NCBI GenBank assembly: GCA_002747395.1
Contig: PDPE01000025.1
Location: 62,001-126,000 of the forward strand
DNA length: 64,000 nucleotides
DNA from: Pseudomonadota bacterium
GTDB lineage: Bacteria > Pseudomonadota > Gammaproteobacteria > Pseudomonadales > Oleiphilaceae
Reading direction: 5' to 3'
The notes beneath the pieces were generated by a model that was given only the letters and a program-made list of their open reading frames with translations, ran no database searches and was not told the origin of the DNA. Positions within the stretch are counted from its first letter, which is position 1. Each line of letters begins with the position of its first letter. Both the position numbers and the translations under genes were made by a program. Shown in pieces: positions 63,430 through 64,000 of this stretch.

Positions 63430-64000
63430 AAGATCGCATGGTCTGTGAACCATGGCGATTCGATTTTTTTCAATTGGTTCGCTTGATTGAAACGGATTTG
63501 TTGCGAAGCAACCGGGATAACCCGCAATGCCTGGGCGACCCGGGGGCACCGGGGCGAGATCCTGTTCGCTTCCGCGTCAACCCGAATCTGATATTTGGGG
63601 CCGGCCCGGTCAGTGAGGTCAGTTTGTCCGGTACCGGTGACGAGGCCGACCAGGATGCTTCAAGCCATAACGTCTCAAGCCGAAACGTTTCAAGCCATGA
63701 AGCCGGCGAGCGTCATGGCCAATGGCTCTTGACCACCAATATGATGGGACTCAATGGCGCTTCCGGTGTGCTGCCCTTTCACTATTCAGAATTGATTCTT
63801 GCCAGACACAGGGAGAAGGATCACGCTCTTGAGGCGTTTCTTGACCAGTTCAATCACCGAACGATCTCGCTGTTTTACAAGGCATGGAAAAAGTACCGTC
63901 CGATGGCCAATTTTCAGTCGGCACAGGTAAGTCAGTCCAGGTATCTGAACGACTGGTATGGTGAAGTGGTCAAGGCGCTTTCCGGTATGTCCGGTTTACC
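63393..64000 (+). CDS. tssG: T6SS baseplate protein TssG (partial, runs off the window)
   Basis: TssG (VasB/ImpH) binds TssF in the baseplate wedge. The frame is open from the ATG at 63393 to the window end (about 202 residues). It has CEPWRFDFFQLVRLIE, RFRVNPNLIFGAGPVSEV and MMGLNGASGVLPFHYSELIL, the family core. A second ATG at 63438 (MVCEPWRF) is an alternative start. Residues about 90-104 form a short SSHNV/SSRNV/SSHEA repeat not usual in TssG. The C-terminal third lies outside the window. Confidence 0.93.
   Translation, partial: MATKSRRNRINLKDRMVCEPWRFDFFQLVRLIETDLLRSNRDNPQCLGDPGAPGRDPVRFRVNPNLIFGAGPVSEVSLSGTGDEADQDASSHNVSSRNVSSHEAGERHGQWLLTTNMMGLNGASGVLPFHYSELILARHREKDHALEAFLDQFNHRTISLFYKAWKKYRPMANFQSAQVSQSRYLNDWYGEVVKALSGMSGL
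63660..63704 (+). repeat. 15-bp degenerate repeat x3 in tssG
   Basis: Units at 63660-63674, 63675-63689 and 63690-63704 share TCAAGCC at their start and encode SSHNV, SSRNV and SSHEA. They lie in a variable loop of TssG. Confidence 0.7.

Noticed and set aside
1..64000. tRNA, rRNA, IS element or prophage genes
   Set aside because: All gaps over about 150 bases were read on both strands by eye; no cloverleaf-like sequence, transposase or phage gene was seen. A tRNA or Rfam search would be decisive.

Overview
The window reads as chromosomal DNA of a gammaproteobacterium of middling GC content. The markers are GlnE, PtsP, a DamX-like SPOR protein with an AAA+ domain, an rppH-ptsP pair, an aroK-aroB-damX-hemE-radA run and a glnE...ilvE...waaL-like block. 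The arrangement resembles Pseudomonas and Oceanospirillales relatives (Hahella/Endozoicomonas-like); genus is not resolved. No tRNA, rRNA, IS element, prophage or CRISPR array was found.

Layout. 1-10.7 kb: housekeeping genes on the + strand (rppH, ptsP, a patatin, aroK, aroB, damX-like, hemE, radA). 10.8-24.1 kb: a K+ channel, glnE, ilvE and a cell-surface glycan block (KpsS-like protein, O-antigen ligase-like protein, aroG, GT4 glycosyltransferase, ELM1-like glycosyltransferase, polysaccharide deacetylase, LpxL-type acyltransferase). The deacetylase-ELM1-GT4 genes form a tight operon with 4-base overlaps. 24.2-38.1 kb: mixed housekeeping and accessory genes (rpsT, a cold-shock gene with a long leader, yaiI, DUF2058, GIY-YIG, fbp, MmcQ/YjbR, HDOD-GGDEF regulator, SMP-30-like lipoprotein, NDH-2-like oxidoreductase, 5-oxoprolinase pxpA-pxpB-pxpC, Uma2, TrmB-like methyltransferase).

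38.4-42.7 kb: a four-gene operon with overlapping ends: DUF3348, a MotA/ExbB-like DUF802 protein with a coiled-coil tail of about 450 residues, a MotB/OmpA-like protein and DUF2894. It has the channel-plus-peptidoglycan-anchor layout of the Zorya ZorA/ZorB motor, but no ZorC, ZorD or ZorE. NhaD and a crotonase follow.

45.6-64.0 kb: a type VI secretion locus. hcp diverges from vgrG, and the vgrG side carries a sigma-54-like site. After vgrG comes a loading cassette: a DUF6484 protein whose C-terminus resembles the VgrG tip, DUF2169, a ketosynthase-like protein that has lost its catalytic residues, a DUF4150 PAAR-like tip and a TIGR02270/HEAT-like protein. Next are a putative HEXXH metallopeptidase effector and a small lipoprotein that is a candidate immunity protein. 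The structural genes tssA-B-C-C2-E-F-G follow, with tssG cut by the window edge. tssH, J, K, L and M must lie beyond 64.0 kb or elsewhere.

Short tandem duplications (10-20 bp units, 2-3 copies) recur across the window, in frame inside genes and in several promoter regions.
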